From Vitellaria paradoxa (Eukaryota; Streptophyta; Magnoliopsida; Ericales; Sapotaceae): 64,000 bases of DNA. Positions 10,020-22,049 of the stretch are shown one piece after another (the stretch's first letter is position 1; each line of letters starts with the position of its first letter). Both the position numbers and the translations under genes were made by a program. The stretch is taken from NCBI GenBank assembly GCA_019916065.1, contig CM034241.1, positions 22,893,541 through 22,957,540 of the forward strand, written 5' to 3'. The notes under the pieces were generated by a model. The model was not told where the DNA came from and did no database searches. It saw only the letters and a list, made by a program, of their open reading frames with translations.

Positions 10020-11565
10020 GAGGAGGTGGATGGCTCTGACTCTAAGAGAGGCGCCTCTCCATCTCAGCCATCATCTCGGCTCGAAGTGATGCATCTCGTG
10101 TGTCCATCTCAGCTGGAAGGGTCTGGAGTAGATCCTGATCGCGACGTCTGACCTGAGAAGATGACTCTGCTCGTGCGATGGATCAGCGTGGATTACCCGC
10201 GCCCCACATAAGCGTGTATCCATGACCATCGTGTCCGACAATGGAGAAAAATATCTCATCCCTCATCTCCTCGGACTCCCTCTCATCCGGCGGCAACTCG
10301 TCTAGACGTGCATTAAACTGCGCCTAATGCAAACAAGCCGAGATAGAAAAAATAAGATAAGTAACTATATTATCTAAAGCAAAATTAAATTATATGTTCA
10401 TTAGATAAAATATTAAAATTAGTTACTTGTATTGCCTGAACCTTCGGCGAATCAATACGTCGAGTCGCCAACCACATGGACATCCGATCTGTCCTCAGGC
10501 CCTCTTCTGTCCTCTGTTGAAAGGTAAATTATATGTTAATAATTAACTATCATTAAATATGAAAATAAAAAAGTCGCTATTGGCGTGGTAAGCTAATGCT
10601 TTTACCTTGTGGCGAACATGAGAAAAGTGTCGAGTCCCCTCCTTGTGGCCCGGGCCCTGCATTCCTCGATTTCGTGAGTTCCTCTGGGCCTCCGCCTATT
10701 TTAAATTTGTCTCGATTAGTTTTTGTAATTTATGCTTTATAATGTTCAAACTTAAGGAAAAATATCAACTCGCAATCTACTCACTTATGCCTTGGGACTT
10801 GACCAATACCTGATGAGCTCAGCCCACTGGTGGGGAAGAACGCCCGGTGGGACCCGTTGGAGGATATCAGGGTCATTCTCATAACCTTTCCAATATTTAT
10901 CTTTAATCTTATTTTTATGATCCTTCCACATCTTCTGACACTTGGCGAACATAACGTCTCGGAAGTCTGGAGGAACATCAACTACGTTGGCCTAAAAATG
11001 ACAAATTGTAGAATGTTATTTATGTTATAAGTTTCAGCATATAAACCACGTACAAATAGAATATAAAATTTTCATACCTGCACCTCGGTCCATAGACCCT
11101 CGAACGTAGAATCTAGAAAACGATCCCACTTAAGTGTGGTCAACGGAAATCTAATCAGATTCCAGACCAAATGTCCGAGCTGTGAAATCAAAGACCGTCC
11201 ATCCTTCCCCACCGGATGTGGCGTGTCATCCCACTGAATGGTCATCCATTGAGATTCGCAGTTCTACTGTGGCAATCCCTTCGAGAGGCCTCTGCCGGAC
11301 CTCGAAAGCCTACTCGAAGTGGGAGAATCTGTTTCAAACAAATTGTTACGTGATAAGTCTATACAGAATATAACTACTGTTGTTGGATAAGATAAATTCT
11401 AAAACTGACGAACTTTACTGCATCTGTATAGCCAGACACTGATGGTCGCGTGGACATAGGAGGTGATGGTGGGACAGCATCTGCTAAGCTACTCCTGGCA
11501 CAGGATAGGCCGAGGCGCTCAGCCATCGTCCTAGGACCAGTCCTCATCCTAGAGCGTTTGAACAT
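10020..11565 (-). pseudogene. CACTA Transposase_24 (TnpA-like) gene, multi-exon, probably broken
   Basis: In minus orientation the first exon starts at the ATG at 11565 (MFKRSRMRTGPRTMAERLG) and ends at a GTAAAG donor at 11418. Later blocks carry the plant Ptta/En/Spm Transposase_24 signatures: WDDTPHPVGKDGRSL and FEGLWTEVQ (about 11235-11082), PPDFRDVMFAKCQKMWKDHK and QWAELIRYWSSPKA (about 10992-10792), and GPGHKEGTRHFSHVRHK (about 10690-10617). Introns separate them. A TAG precedes the first domain block and a TAA ends the block after SSPKA, so either my exon edges are wrong or the gene is mutated. In this family the product binds the subterminal repeats. Confidence 0.7.
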
Positions 11566-11668
11566 GGCTCCCTAACTGTTCACAATTTAAATTTATTACA
11601 ATTTCAAATACAAAGAAAAATAAATTTAAAATCTACTTTCTTCGGATAAAAAAGTACACAACCCTGTA

Positions 11669-14600
11669 TTAGGTATGTAAATCAACCGTATCTCCTTCAA
11701 CCGTGTCCCTAACCCAATTAACATCTGCATCACGTTGGACGATTGCATCTTGGTCAAGAGTTTGTTGGACGAATGGATCAATATCTGGCTCATCGTAGTC
11801 GATCTGGTACACCTCCTCCTTGACATTGTTGGGATCTGCTCGATCGCTAACATAGTAAACTTGCTCTGCCATGGATGCTAGTATGTACGGTTCAGCTTCT
11901 AATTGTACACCTCGATGTAACAAATTCTTGAACTTGACCAATTTAAATTGGTACTTATCAACTTTAATGCTGCGAATTGGATCAACCCAAACACACTTGA
12001 ATAATAAATATCTCAAACTGTGATTGTAAACGATTTCAATAATATCGTTCAGTTGGCCGTAATAGTAACCACCGTCAACAGATGGACAACCGATGCCACT
12101 ATTTTGTGTAGCTCGCCTATCATCTACTTTCTTGATGTGAAATCGAAACACATTGATGTCACAAGCTGTGTAACGTCGAGCTGTCGTGTAAGGACCATCA
12201 GCCAACTAATTTATTTCATCGGTCAAAGTAGAATCCGTAGTACTTCGTAAATTGTATACCTATGGAATGTAAATTATCATGAATTAATTAAACACAAATT
12301 CATTGTGATGTGAAAAACATATAAAAGTATATGAAAATATTTAACACGTACATAGTTCTTAAACCAGTCATGAAAACATTGATAATGGGACATTCGAATT
12401 TGATTGTCCGTTGCACGAGGCATGTTCTATTTCAGCTCGTTTATGTGTCTCCTACAATGCAAATCAAATTGGATTGAGAATAATCACGATTTTTATTACA
12501 AATATGGTGTAATTAACTTTCTCTATTATAAAAACATGACCTATTAGCTCAATGGCACAACTGGTTGAGTGTTGAAGAGCACGATTGAGTGTTGAAGAGC
12601 ACGAACCGATGAGCTTGGATCCACTCGATGTGGTTGAGATCAAATGATGTGCCTTCCCCAATAGGGCCTTCATTTATCCGCTCCGGCCTGCTAAACTTTG
12701 TTTAGACATCATCGTTTAAATATGCCACACAAAAATTGATGCACTCATCCATCAAATATCCTTTAGCTATGGATGCCTCCGATCGAGCTTTGTTCCGCAC
12801 ATACCTCTTCAATGTGTTCATATACCGCTCGATCGGATACATCCACCTAAATTGGACAAGGCCACCAAGCCGGGCTTCTTCAGTTAGGTGTATGGTCAAA
12901 TGGACCATGACATCAAAAAATGCCGGTGGAAAAATTTTCTCCAGATGACATAGTGTCAAAGCAATACTATCCTGCAGACCCTTCAAATCTTCTGTAGGGA
13001 TTACTCTGTAACACAACTGCCTGAAGAAATTACTGAGCTTAATCAACGGCTGCACAACATTATTAGGCAGACAATTCCTTACTGCTATAGGCAGCAATTG
13101 TTGAAGTAGGACGTGGTAATCATGACTTTTCAAACCCTGTAATGTCTGTTCGCTCATGTTGACTCGCTTTCGAAATATTTGAGAAATACGCATCAGGTAC
13201 CTTCACGTCTTTCAAAATTAACAAGAACGCATCCTTCTCCTCCTTGCTTATTGTGTACTGTACAGGTGACATGTATGCCCTGTTGGACTCTCCCGCCTGC
13301 AAGTGCAATGGAGTTCTCAATCCCATCTTCAGCAAATTACGTCGAGCATTAGCATTATCCTTTGATTTCCCCTTAACACCAAGGATCGTCCACAATATAT
13401 TATCGTAAACATTCTTCTCAATTTGCATGACATCTAAGTTGTGCCTGAGTAAGTTGTCTTTCCAGTAGGGCAACTTATAAAAAATACTTTTTTTCTTCCA
13501 ATTATGGGTTCGGTTCCTATTTACACCAGAAATAGATGACAGCGGGGGGGCTAATAGATCCTGAAAGTCATATACTGTTCGTATTTGCTCCCGCTCCATC
13601 TGGGCCAGCAAATCAACCCTGGTCATTGCTCGTGGTGCCGGACCGAACTCCTGAGTGGTGTCAAACGAGACTCTGTCCTTCCTAAACCTATGCAACGGAG
13701 GTAAGAAGCATCTATGACCCATGTACACCCACTTTCTACCATACTTTAGCCAAGTTGACTTCTTGCTCTGATTGCAACTAGGACATGCGAACTCTCCTTT
13801 CGTGCTCCAACCAGATAAGTTAGCGTACGCCGGGAAGTCGTTAATTGTCCATAGTAATGCTACCCGTAGTTTAAACATTTCATTGCTTGTTGAGTCAAAT
13901 GTCATCACACCGTCAGCCCATAATTCATTAAGCTCTTCAATCAATGGTTGCATATAAACATCTATTTTATCCCTAGGACCTTTAGGTCCATCAATCAATG
14001 TCGATAAAATGACAAAAGGTTGCCTCATGCACAGCCAAGATGGAAGATTATGTGGAACTAACAGTATAGATCACGTACTGTGAGTTACCCCAGTCATGCC
14101 TGAAAATGGGTTAAATCCATCAGCAGCCAAACCAAGCCGCACACTGTGAGAATCGACAGCAAATTTAGGGTGTCTTTGATTAAAATCCTTCCACGCCAGA
14201 GAGTTTGCTAGATGGGATAAGTTCCCATCCTCCCCGCTATTCTCGGCATGCCATGTCATTAGTTTAGAGATCTTGGATGACATGAAAAATCTCTTCAGTC
14301 GTGGCTTAAGTGGGAAGTAACGCACTTGCTTTGTAGCCACAAGCTTACCACGGTTTGAAATACCCAAACGATTCTGTCGAGTTTGGATAGTACCGACATT
14401 CTTCTACCTCGAAACCCCACACATGGTACACGTATCGAGGTTGCCATTCTCATTCCGAAACAACATGCAACTATTGGGACATGCATCCAGAGTTTGATAT
14501 GTGAATCCCAAATTCTCAGTTAACTTGTGTGCTTGGTAGTACGAATCAGCAAGCTTAGCTCCCGCTGGTAAAACCCTACGGAGCAACTGCAGTACCATGT

Positions 14601-15135
14601 CAAACGACGTATCCGACTAGTGATTCAATACCTTCAAATGTAACAGCTCAACGATGAATGACAATTTACTGAATTCCTGACATCCAGGATATAATTCTGT
14701 CTGCGCATCGTCGAGTACTTCAAAATATCTCAAGGATTCGTCATCCACACTCGAGTGGGGACTAGTTCCACCCATCAGATTAATACCAGCACTGCTGTCT
14801 TCATGTGTCAATCCACATGCGATATCAGCTAGCTTCGCGAGCATTGGATCAGCTTCCTCTATAACCTTGGCCTCCAACTCAATGGTTTCATCTGAACCAG
14901 AGGCGATATACTCTTCCCCATAGAGAGTCCAATATTTATACTGCTTCAAGAACCCATTACGGATCAGATGCTCCCTGACAACCTCCCGTGTATAGTAATA
15001 CCGGTTAGCACATTTTCTGCAAGGACAACTAATGTACTCATTGGGAAACCCATTGGTGAATACAATAAACTAATTAATCCTCTCCATATACTCCGGGGAC
15101 ATCCTATTCGGCAAATCAATCTAACTCTTATCCAT
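11669..15135 (-). pseudogene. CACTA TNP2 transposase (Transpos_assoc, Transposase_21, DUF4218, DUF4216), broken
   Basis: Minus-strand order: the start MDKS at 15135; the Transpos_assoc zinc motif CPCRKCANRYYY with HL and KYWTLYGEE (about 15030-14930); the Transposase_21 core, including FTYQTLDACPNSCMLFR, RLGLAADGFNPF, WSTKGEFACPSC and HNLDVMQIEKNVYDNILWTILG (about 14600-13330); DUF4218 (13193-12702, IYPIER-type motif MYPIERYMNTLKRYVRN); an intron; then DUF4216 (12205-11669, VFRFHIKKVDD, YYYGQLNDIIEIVY, FKCVWVDP). Stops follow MDKS, MERIN, KVLNH and CGVSR, and a frameshift lies near 13160. This enzyme would cut and join the element ends. Confidence 0.9.
12540..12665 (+). repeat. tRNA-like A-box segment with a 20-bp tandem duplication
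   Basis: TTAGCTCAATGG resembles a Pol III A box (TRGCNNAGYGG). It is followed by two adjacent copies of ATTGAGTGTTGAAGAGCAC. A possible degenerate B box (GGTTGAGATCA) lies about 90 bp downstream. It sits in the intron between DUF4218 and DUF4216 of the transposase. It could be a SINE fragment; it does not fold as a full tRNA by eye. Confidence 0.3.
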
Positions 15136-15890
15136 CTAGCTTAGAGTGTTTGTGGAGTCCCAAAAGGATAAAATGTCATTACTATAAAAAGTAGTGCCAT
15201 ATGCAAAACACCTAGTCTTAAACTTTACCTCCTCATTACAGGGTGGTTAGTCCTATCCCATTCGAGAATGCACGATCCAACTTGCACTCAACAACTCAAT
15301 GCCTTTGTCCCCTAATTAGATAAAATTTCGGCAGCATGTTCGCGTGGTTCTCCAAGTACACGACACACAGACGACATCAGTCGTACTCTGTGTATGCACC
15401 TGGAGAATAATAGGACGTCAACCGAAACTTCATCTAACATAGGATAGTACATGAGTTGTTGAAGGCAAGATTGATAATTACATTCCCAAACTGTCCAAAC
15501 TGGACAATTCAAGAATCGTGTACGTCAATCCCTGCATGTTCATCGAAAGAACAACGAACTTGGTCGAAGACCTAATTCGTTGCCTAAGGATGACCAAACG
15601 GGTGGCGTACGAGATTCTCAAATGGGTCTAAGTTTCACTAATGTATGCAAATGAATAAAATAAAGTAATTCTCAATCTCTGTTTCTTTTCTAACTTAGAA
15701 TAAAGTATTTACAAATATTTTTCATTGGGCCCAAACAGCATATTGACAACAAGCCCAAGTTAGATTAGGGAGATTGTGTATTTGTTACGAATTTAACATA
15801 TTTGATTTGGCCTAACCAGGATATTGGTTTGGCCCAAGAAAGATTGGGGGATTGTGAATTAGATATGAATTAGGTTTGGGCAATAATTTT
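15136..15890. other. CACTA interior upstream of the TNP2 start
   Basis: Short minus frames such as 15512-15312 have no recognised domain. From 15721 on there are GGCCCAA/GATTAGG-rich blocks that look like a diverged start of the tandem array that follows. Confidence 0.4.
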
Positions 15891-16445
15891 ATTATTAATT
15901 AACTACTGCTGCTCGTCTAATTAATTACTATATTATTCCGTAAATTACCTAGAAACAACATTATAATATTATTATTTAACCTAATTTTCTTATCGTATTC
16001 GTATTCGGTTGGACTGGGCGCAAGAAAGATATTGGATTTGGCTCAGGCAAAATTAGGGGTTTATTTTTAATTAGTAATTAAACTAATTAAATATTATTAA
16101 TTAACTACTGCGGCTCGTCTAATTAATTACTATATTATTGCATAAATTAGCTAGAAACAATATTATAATATTATTATTTGACATAATTTTCTTATTGTAT
16201 TTGTATTGGATTGGACTGGGTGCAAGAAAGATATTAGATTTGGCCTAAGCAAGATTAGGGGTTTACTTTATTATTAATTAATATTAATTAACTACTGCTG
16301 CTCGTCTAATTAATTACTATATTATTCTGTAAATTACCTAGAAACAACATTATAATATTATTATTTGACCTAATTTTCTTATTGTATTCATATTGGATTG
16401 GACTGGACTCAAGAAAGATATTGAATTGGCCCCGGGCAAGATTAA
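15891..16445. repeat. Tandem array of ~185-205 bp units in the CACTA element
   Basis: Three consecutive units each contain TTAACTACTGC[TG]GCTCG, TCTAATTAATTACTATATTA, TAATATTATTATTTGACC and GGACTGGGCGCAAGAAAGATA. Unit starts are about 15900, 16103 and 16288. The units are clearly homologous but differ at scattered sites and by a short deletion in the third. Confidence 0.85.
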
Positions 16446-17019
16446 GGATTTAGTTTTGGATTGGGCTCAAGGATTAGAGTTAATTATTATTATTCAAAAA
16501 AATAACACTTAAATAAACTATCCGAAGATCAAATATACAACAAATAAAATAATATGATACAAATTAAATAAATTAACAATACAAATTACGAACAATTCAA
16601 TATTTGTTCATTATAACATAAATCAAATTATGATTTCAAATAATAAAAGTATTTTCAATAATTTGAGTAACAAGCCATTACAATATTAATTGAAACAATC
16701 TAATTTGACCTAAATTACTTATATTATCAATATTCTAATTCGTTATTTAATATTTTAACTAATATTAATATTTAATGAACCTAAAAATTATAATTTAATA
16801 TTATTACTTACCTAATCTTACTATTATTATTGTTTAATTTAAAATATATAAATTAACAACAAATATTACGATATTAATATTTTTTAATATTATTATTTCC
16901 TATTTATGCTATTTTTTATTTAATATTTTTCATAATATTAATAGTGAACGACAAAAATATATATAAATTATCTAATAAAATTATTTTTAATAATTTAAGT
17001 AAATGCAAACATTATCTTA

Positions 17020-17695
17020 TTAGAACTTAATTTTAATTTACATTTGTAATGAACCTACAAATTATAATTTAATATTAATATTTACTTAATCTTAATATTT
17101 TTAATACTATTGTCTAACATTATAAATAGAATAATATAATTTAATTTCCCTAAAGTAACATTCATTAATTTAATTAATTTCGGTAACGTAAAAACATTAA
17201 TTAATCTTCTTAACGTAATGTTGATTAATTTTAATATCATAATATAATTAATTTATTTTAAAAATTAATAATATAATTTAATTTCAATATTAAGGTAACG
17301 TTAATTAATATTATTTTTCATGATTGTTTTAGTAAATGATAATAATATATTTAAATTATTTAAAAAATTATATTATCTTATTAGAACTTAATTTTAATTT
17401 ACATTTGTAATGAACCTACAAGTTATAATTTAATATTAATATGTACTTAATCTTAATATTTTTAATACTATTGTCTGACATTATAAATATCATAATATAA
17501 TTTAATTTCCTTAAGATAAGTTAATTAATTTATTATAACTTAATTTTAGTTTATTTATTTAATGAACCTACAAGTTATAATTTAATATTAATATTTACTT
17601 AATTTTCATATTTTTAATATTATTGTCTAACATTATAAATATCATAATATAATTTAATTTCCTTAAGGTAAGTTAATCAATTTATTTTTAAAAAT
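17020..17695. repeat. Second CACTA tandem array (three diverged units)
   Basis: Three copies share AATGAACCTACAARTTATAA, TTAATATTAATATKTACTTA and TTGTCTRACATTATAAATA, starting near 17020, 17379 and 17536. The spacing is uneven (about 360, then 157 bp). The sequence is non-coding and very AT-rich. Confidence 0.75.
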
Positions 17696-18839
17696 TATAC
17701 ATTTATGTATTTATAATTCCAAATATTTTACTTTAATATTGTTCATATTTAAAATTAATTTCTTAATTGTTTAATCATTACTTCAAAAGCAAATCATATT
17801 AAATATTATTTTTCATGTTTTTATATTTTTAAATATGATAATTATTTCACTCAATGATAATAATATATATAATTTATTAAAGTAAAATTATTTAATTATA
17901 TTTTCTTACAAAGAGCTAATTTCAATTCACATTTTTAAATTTAAAGAAAATAAGCATTCACTCTTTTATAATTTCAAAAAATTATATTTCAATCAAAATA
18001 TTTTTTCTTTTTTTAATATTGATTTTTAATACTTAATTTTATTATTTTGAATACCTACTTTAAATATTTGAATTTAAAAATAATTTTAAGCTTAATTTAA
18101 TAAAACATTCACTCCGTTATGATTTCAAATTTTTAGTTCAACAAAATTAAAAAAAAAAGAGTCCAAAATTACATTTCTCTTTTTAAAACTATGTTCATAA
18201 TTTTTTTAACCAATATTTTGTCGCCTTTCACTCATACTTAATTAAAATTATTTTTATAGTTAGTTTAATAAATGATAATAAAAGATATAAATTGACAAAA
18301 AATTTATATTTTATTATATTGCTTGTAACGAATTAATTAATGGTATTTTCAATTTTCTAATGTAATAATACTTTTTAAATTTAAAAAAATTAAACATTCC
18401 TCATTAAAATTAAAAATAGCAAAATAAATTTAAAAAACAGCAAAATAAAAAAATTTAAAAAAAAATAGCAAAAAAAATTAAAAAAATACATTACACAGTA
18501 AAAAAAAAAATTTTTGACAGCAACATCTAACGTCAACAACCACCATCCAACATCCAACATCAACATCAACATCAACATCCAACAGCCAACATCAAACAAC
18601 CAATAGTATATATACAAAATTAACAAATTAATGAGTAAGTAAAATAAAAAAAACAATAATATATACATGCATGCATGGATGAATCATCAAAAACCCCAAC
18701 CAAAAAAACAAAAAAAAAATATTTACATTAATCCAATAATAAACATAAAAAAATCAAAAATAAAAAAAATTAATTCAAACTAAAAAAAAGAAAAATCAAA
18801 CCTGGTGGTATGGTGGTGAGGCCTCCAAAAAACTCTTAT

Positions 18840-19075
18840 ACACAAAAAAAAAAAAAAAAATAGTGAGAGAACAAGAAAGAGAAAGAGAAATAAAGAGAAA
18901 GAGAGAGCAAGAGAGAGAGTAAGAGAGCTAGAGATAGAGGGAGCTTACCTTACTAGTGGTGGCGGCGGGCGTTCGGCGACGGAAGCGGCGGTAGATGGAG
19001 GAGAGAGAGGCAGGGGGAGAGAAGAGAGCGCGCGCGGGAGGGAGAGGAAAAAGAGGGAGGTGTTCTGCCCGATAT
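18840..19075 (-). promoter_or_regulatory. Probable CACTA transcript leader: GA-rich tract, GC-rich exon and splice donor
   Basis: On the minus strand a GC-rich block (about 19020-18955) ends CACTAGTAAGGTAAGC, a good plant splice donor. It is followed by a long CT-rich stretch (GA on the plus strand, 18865-18945). It sits just inside the right subterminal repeats, where En/Spm transcripts start. I infer a non-coding first exon; the start site is not visible. Confidence 0.4.
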
Positions 19076-19082
19076 AAGTTAG

Positions 19083-19262
19083 GTATTAGCGACCGCTTTA
19101 AGCGGTCGCTAATTCTGTCGCCTAAAAATAAGAGGTCGTTCGAATATTTCCGTCGTCAATCCCTTGCCGCACTGGAATAGCGACGGCCATTAAAGCGACC
19201 GCCCAAAGCGGTCGTTAATACCATTATAGTGACCGCCAGAAGCGGTCGCCCAAGTTTTCCAT
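19083..19262. repeat. CACTA right subterminal repeat array
   Basis: Repeated TTAGCGACCGC and AGCGGTCGC motifs match those at the left end. A near-perfect palindrome lies at about 19088-19114, with arms TTAGCGACCGCTT and AAGCGGTCGCTAA one base apart. Confidence 0.85.
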
Positions 19263-19299
19263 TCGTCGATTGGCTAAGCTCTAGTAGTGATAGGTTTAA

Positions 19300-19951
19300 T
19301 TTGTTTTTATAACAATTACCAATGCCCTTTAGCAACACTTTCAACTTATCGTTCTCAGCTTCATATACGGCAATATAATCGGTCTTAAGACTCTTACGAG
19401 AAATTTTCTCAAACTCAAGATTTGCAACCTTTATCATAAAATTGTAACCATACTCCTCAATGATATTCAATTGATGTTCATGCATGAGAATCCAATAACC
19501 TACTGCCTCTCTCATCCATGAGTGATCATACTTTCCACCAGTTTCCATAAGAAGAGGACGCATTAACCTTTCATCCATATTTGATCTCACTAGTTGAAAG
19601 TTCAATGTTGTTTTTCTTGCTCTAATTTTCTTGTCGCACATGACTCCAAATGTCGTTTCATATGAGTTGTTTTCCCACTCGCATTCATTGATAACTTAGT
19701 TTTACAATGTATGCATTGGACTTTTTTCATCCCATTAGGAAGTTCAATTTCTGTGAACTCTAACGAAACAATAGATTTTTTTTTTGTCTTTTTGCCCTAG
19801 TTACCACTGGTGGTTTTCCAACTCGAGTTTGCTCATCTCTATGAGGATGATTAATCTCGATAGCCTCGTTGTTTGGAGTAGGAGAGGAAGAATCACAAGT
19901 GTGTGTTTCAGATTGTGGAGGTTCTTTTGGTGGAGATGACATTCCTATCAA
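19300..19951 (-). pseudogene. Relic hAT transposase 5' exon (BED finger, RICESLEEPER-like)
   Basis: On the minus strand the frame starts MIGMSSPPKEPPQSET (19951). After a stop and frameshift it reads a BED-type zinc finger, VQCIHCKTKLSMNASGKTTH then MKRHLESC (about 19715-19630, C..C..H..C). It then reads the conserved hAT segment ending TDYIAVYEAENDKLKVLLKG (about 19390-19318). A GTAATTG donor follows, so the exon seems to end naturally and the CACTA element sits in or beyond its intron. The catalytic domain is not found on the far side. Dead by in-frame stops. Confidence 0.75.
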
Positions 19952-19989
19952 AGTTGACTAATAGAATATATTTGGGGATCAAAAAAAAT

Positions 19990-21840
19990 TTGAAGATAAA
20001 ATAAATAAATTTGATTAAATTTTGAAGATCAGAAAAATCTACCACAATAAAGCACATCTTAAACTCTATTCTTTCCTTGTAATTTTTTGATCACTCTATA
20101 TCTCATTTGTTTGGTCATTTATATTAGTTCTTTTAAATATATATTTCTGTGGAGAGTCATTTTTTTTTATTCTATTTTCAACATTGCTTTGGTTAGACCT
20201 TATTCTGAAACCAAACATATTAAACCTTATTTCTAACTTCTCAATTGTTATTAGAAGTTTGTGTGTAGAAAGTTGGAGAGAATTGAAAAAATTGAAAAAA
20301 AAATAGATAAAATTAAAGATTTTTTTAATCAAATTTGACACTTCAAATGCACACTAAATCATATACCCTCATATAGGAAGTTTGAGCAAAATAACATGCA
20401 CTCATTTAAAGTAAAAAAAAAAAAAAAATTGAATGAAAGTTCTAATTCTAAATATACATTAAAATAAAAATCAATGCCAAAAAAGAAAATAAAATTAAAT
20501 ACCTTGAAATTTAGGTGTGCCAAGATAATGGTGTAATTTAGTTTACAAACCAGACTATCTTTGAAATTATAAGATGTACCAAGATAATTGTGTCCAGGCC
20601 TTGTGATTATACAATATATGCCTAATAAATCCTATTTAAAATATTTGTATACTAATGTAAATATATTTATCAAAAATCATAAGTTTATTCATACATAAAT
20701 TAATAAATTACTAAATAGTTAATATTTTTATGAATTTGACATGTCTTCCCTACATCAATGATGCATTAAAGTAGTCATCAAATTGATATGAGGTGGAAAG
20801 TTGATTATTAGGGAACCGACAAAAGAAAATTATATTTGGATCTACGTCTTTGTATATAAGCTCTTTTCCTCATTGCCAAAGTATGACAACTGTGTATTTG
20901 ATTTATTGATTTAGAGAAAAAGAATTGAAGGAATCGAATCTCATATTTTTCTTATACAAATGTATACATACAATATCACAAGCGTAGATTTTTTTTTTTA
21001 TTATTCCCTTCTAAACTGTGATGTCTTTCCTTTGTATATTTATTTTTTAATGTGATATTATCTCTATTATTAAACCACTTTTAACTCAACCTACAAATTG
21101 TTAAGACAAAACTTTATTTCCAACACTTCTTAGCTTTCCACTGCAACCATTGATCAAAGAAAATTATATTGAATTAGGTCTTTTGGTGTAAAAAGAAAAA
21201 GAAAAAAACAAAGCAAGGCTACAGTTAGCGGGTGAGTTTTTAATGTTCTCTTCAAATTAAATCTACGCTGAACATGATCATATCAAAGTCAAAATTTCTA
21301 AAATAGTAGACAGTTTTCTAAAAGCAAAACTCTCTATGGTGAATATAGAGAGATAAAGTCCAAAACATTCAGCCCAGAAGTATACCTGTGCAAAGTGTGT
21401 GTACGGATAAGAATGGCAACGGATTCATCTTTTCTACCCAGATCAATGCATGGAAATTATCATTGCAAGAAAAAACATCAAACTAGATCTAAAAATTGAA
21501 AAAAGGGATTGAGAATAGAAGAAAATAAAGTTAAATTGAACCTTACCAGATGACGGAACTTGCTTCGATGCCTTAAGGTCTGGCACTAATGAAGGAGGCA
21601 TTTAAGAGAAGAAAGGAAAGCAGATGTAGACGAAGATGAAGGTACCTTTCTCTCTCTCTCTCACACTCTCTCTTTTTGTGTCTGTGCTAATGCGTTGATC
21701 CAAAAACTAGGGTTTTTCTTTGGAGCCTGAATAAAGGGATTGAAAATGACTAGACAAAGAAATAAAGTTTGAACTTTGAAATTGAGTCTATTTGAGTGAA
21801 GTAAAAGGGAGAGGGGGTTTGGTTTTAACACTTGAAGCAA
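19990..21840. other. AT-rich DNA upstream of the hAT relic
   Basis: No coding region is supported. The reverse complement near 21720-21540 has AAACCCTAGTTTTTGGATCA and a CT-rich run (GA on the minus strand), resembling the 5' leader of a plant transcript, perhaps that of the hAT element. Confidence 0.4.
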
Positions 21841-21849
21841 AACGACGTA

Positions 21850-22035
21850 GCTTCATTGCTATTTGAATAAGCTCGCAAACCTTATGAGCCGAGTCATAGT
21901 AGGCTTGAGCACAGCTTGATTCGTCATTAAGCCTTAAGTGAAGCTCAAATTTGGCTCGAATATAAGACGAATTGAGCTCGAATCGAGCTTTTGCTGAGCT
22001 CAGCTCGAAAAGCTTGATAAAAGCTCGATTCATTT
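21850..22035. repeat. AGCTCGA-rich repetitive segment
   Basis: Many overlapping GAGCTCGAA, AAGCTCGAT and AGCTCAGCTCGAA motifs occur in both orientations. Similar diffuse GAGCTTGA motifs occur near 44950-45070. Such tracts are common in subterminal regions of plant hAT elements. This one may be the 5' end of the hAT at 19300, but no TIR/TSD pair is visible. Confidence 0.4.
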
Positions 22036-22049
22036 CCACTTCTGGCTAA

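Larger units (their letters stand above)
9008..19289 (-). mobile_element. CACTA (En/Spm) DNA transposon, ~10.3 kb
   Basis: The element begins CACTACTGGAAA and ends CTCTAGTAGTG, so CACTA termini are present at both ends. The flanking 3-bp sites are ATG and ATA (one mismatch). Both ends carry dense subterminal GCGACCGC/AGCGGTCGC repeats. The interior holds a Transposase_24/TnpA-like gene and a TNP2 transposase, both transcribed leftwards, so the promoter end is at the right. Stops and frameshifts in both genes suggest the copy is not autonomous. It lies just after a relic hAT transposase exon. Confidence 0.95.

Noticed and set aside
18390..18668. 92-codon hydrophobic frame
   Set aside because: Low-complexity translation of A/T tracts and a short CAACATCAACATC repeat inside the CACTA element.
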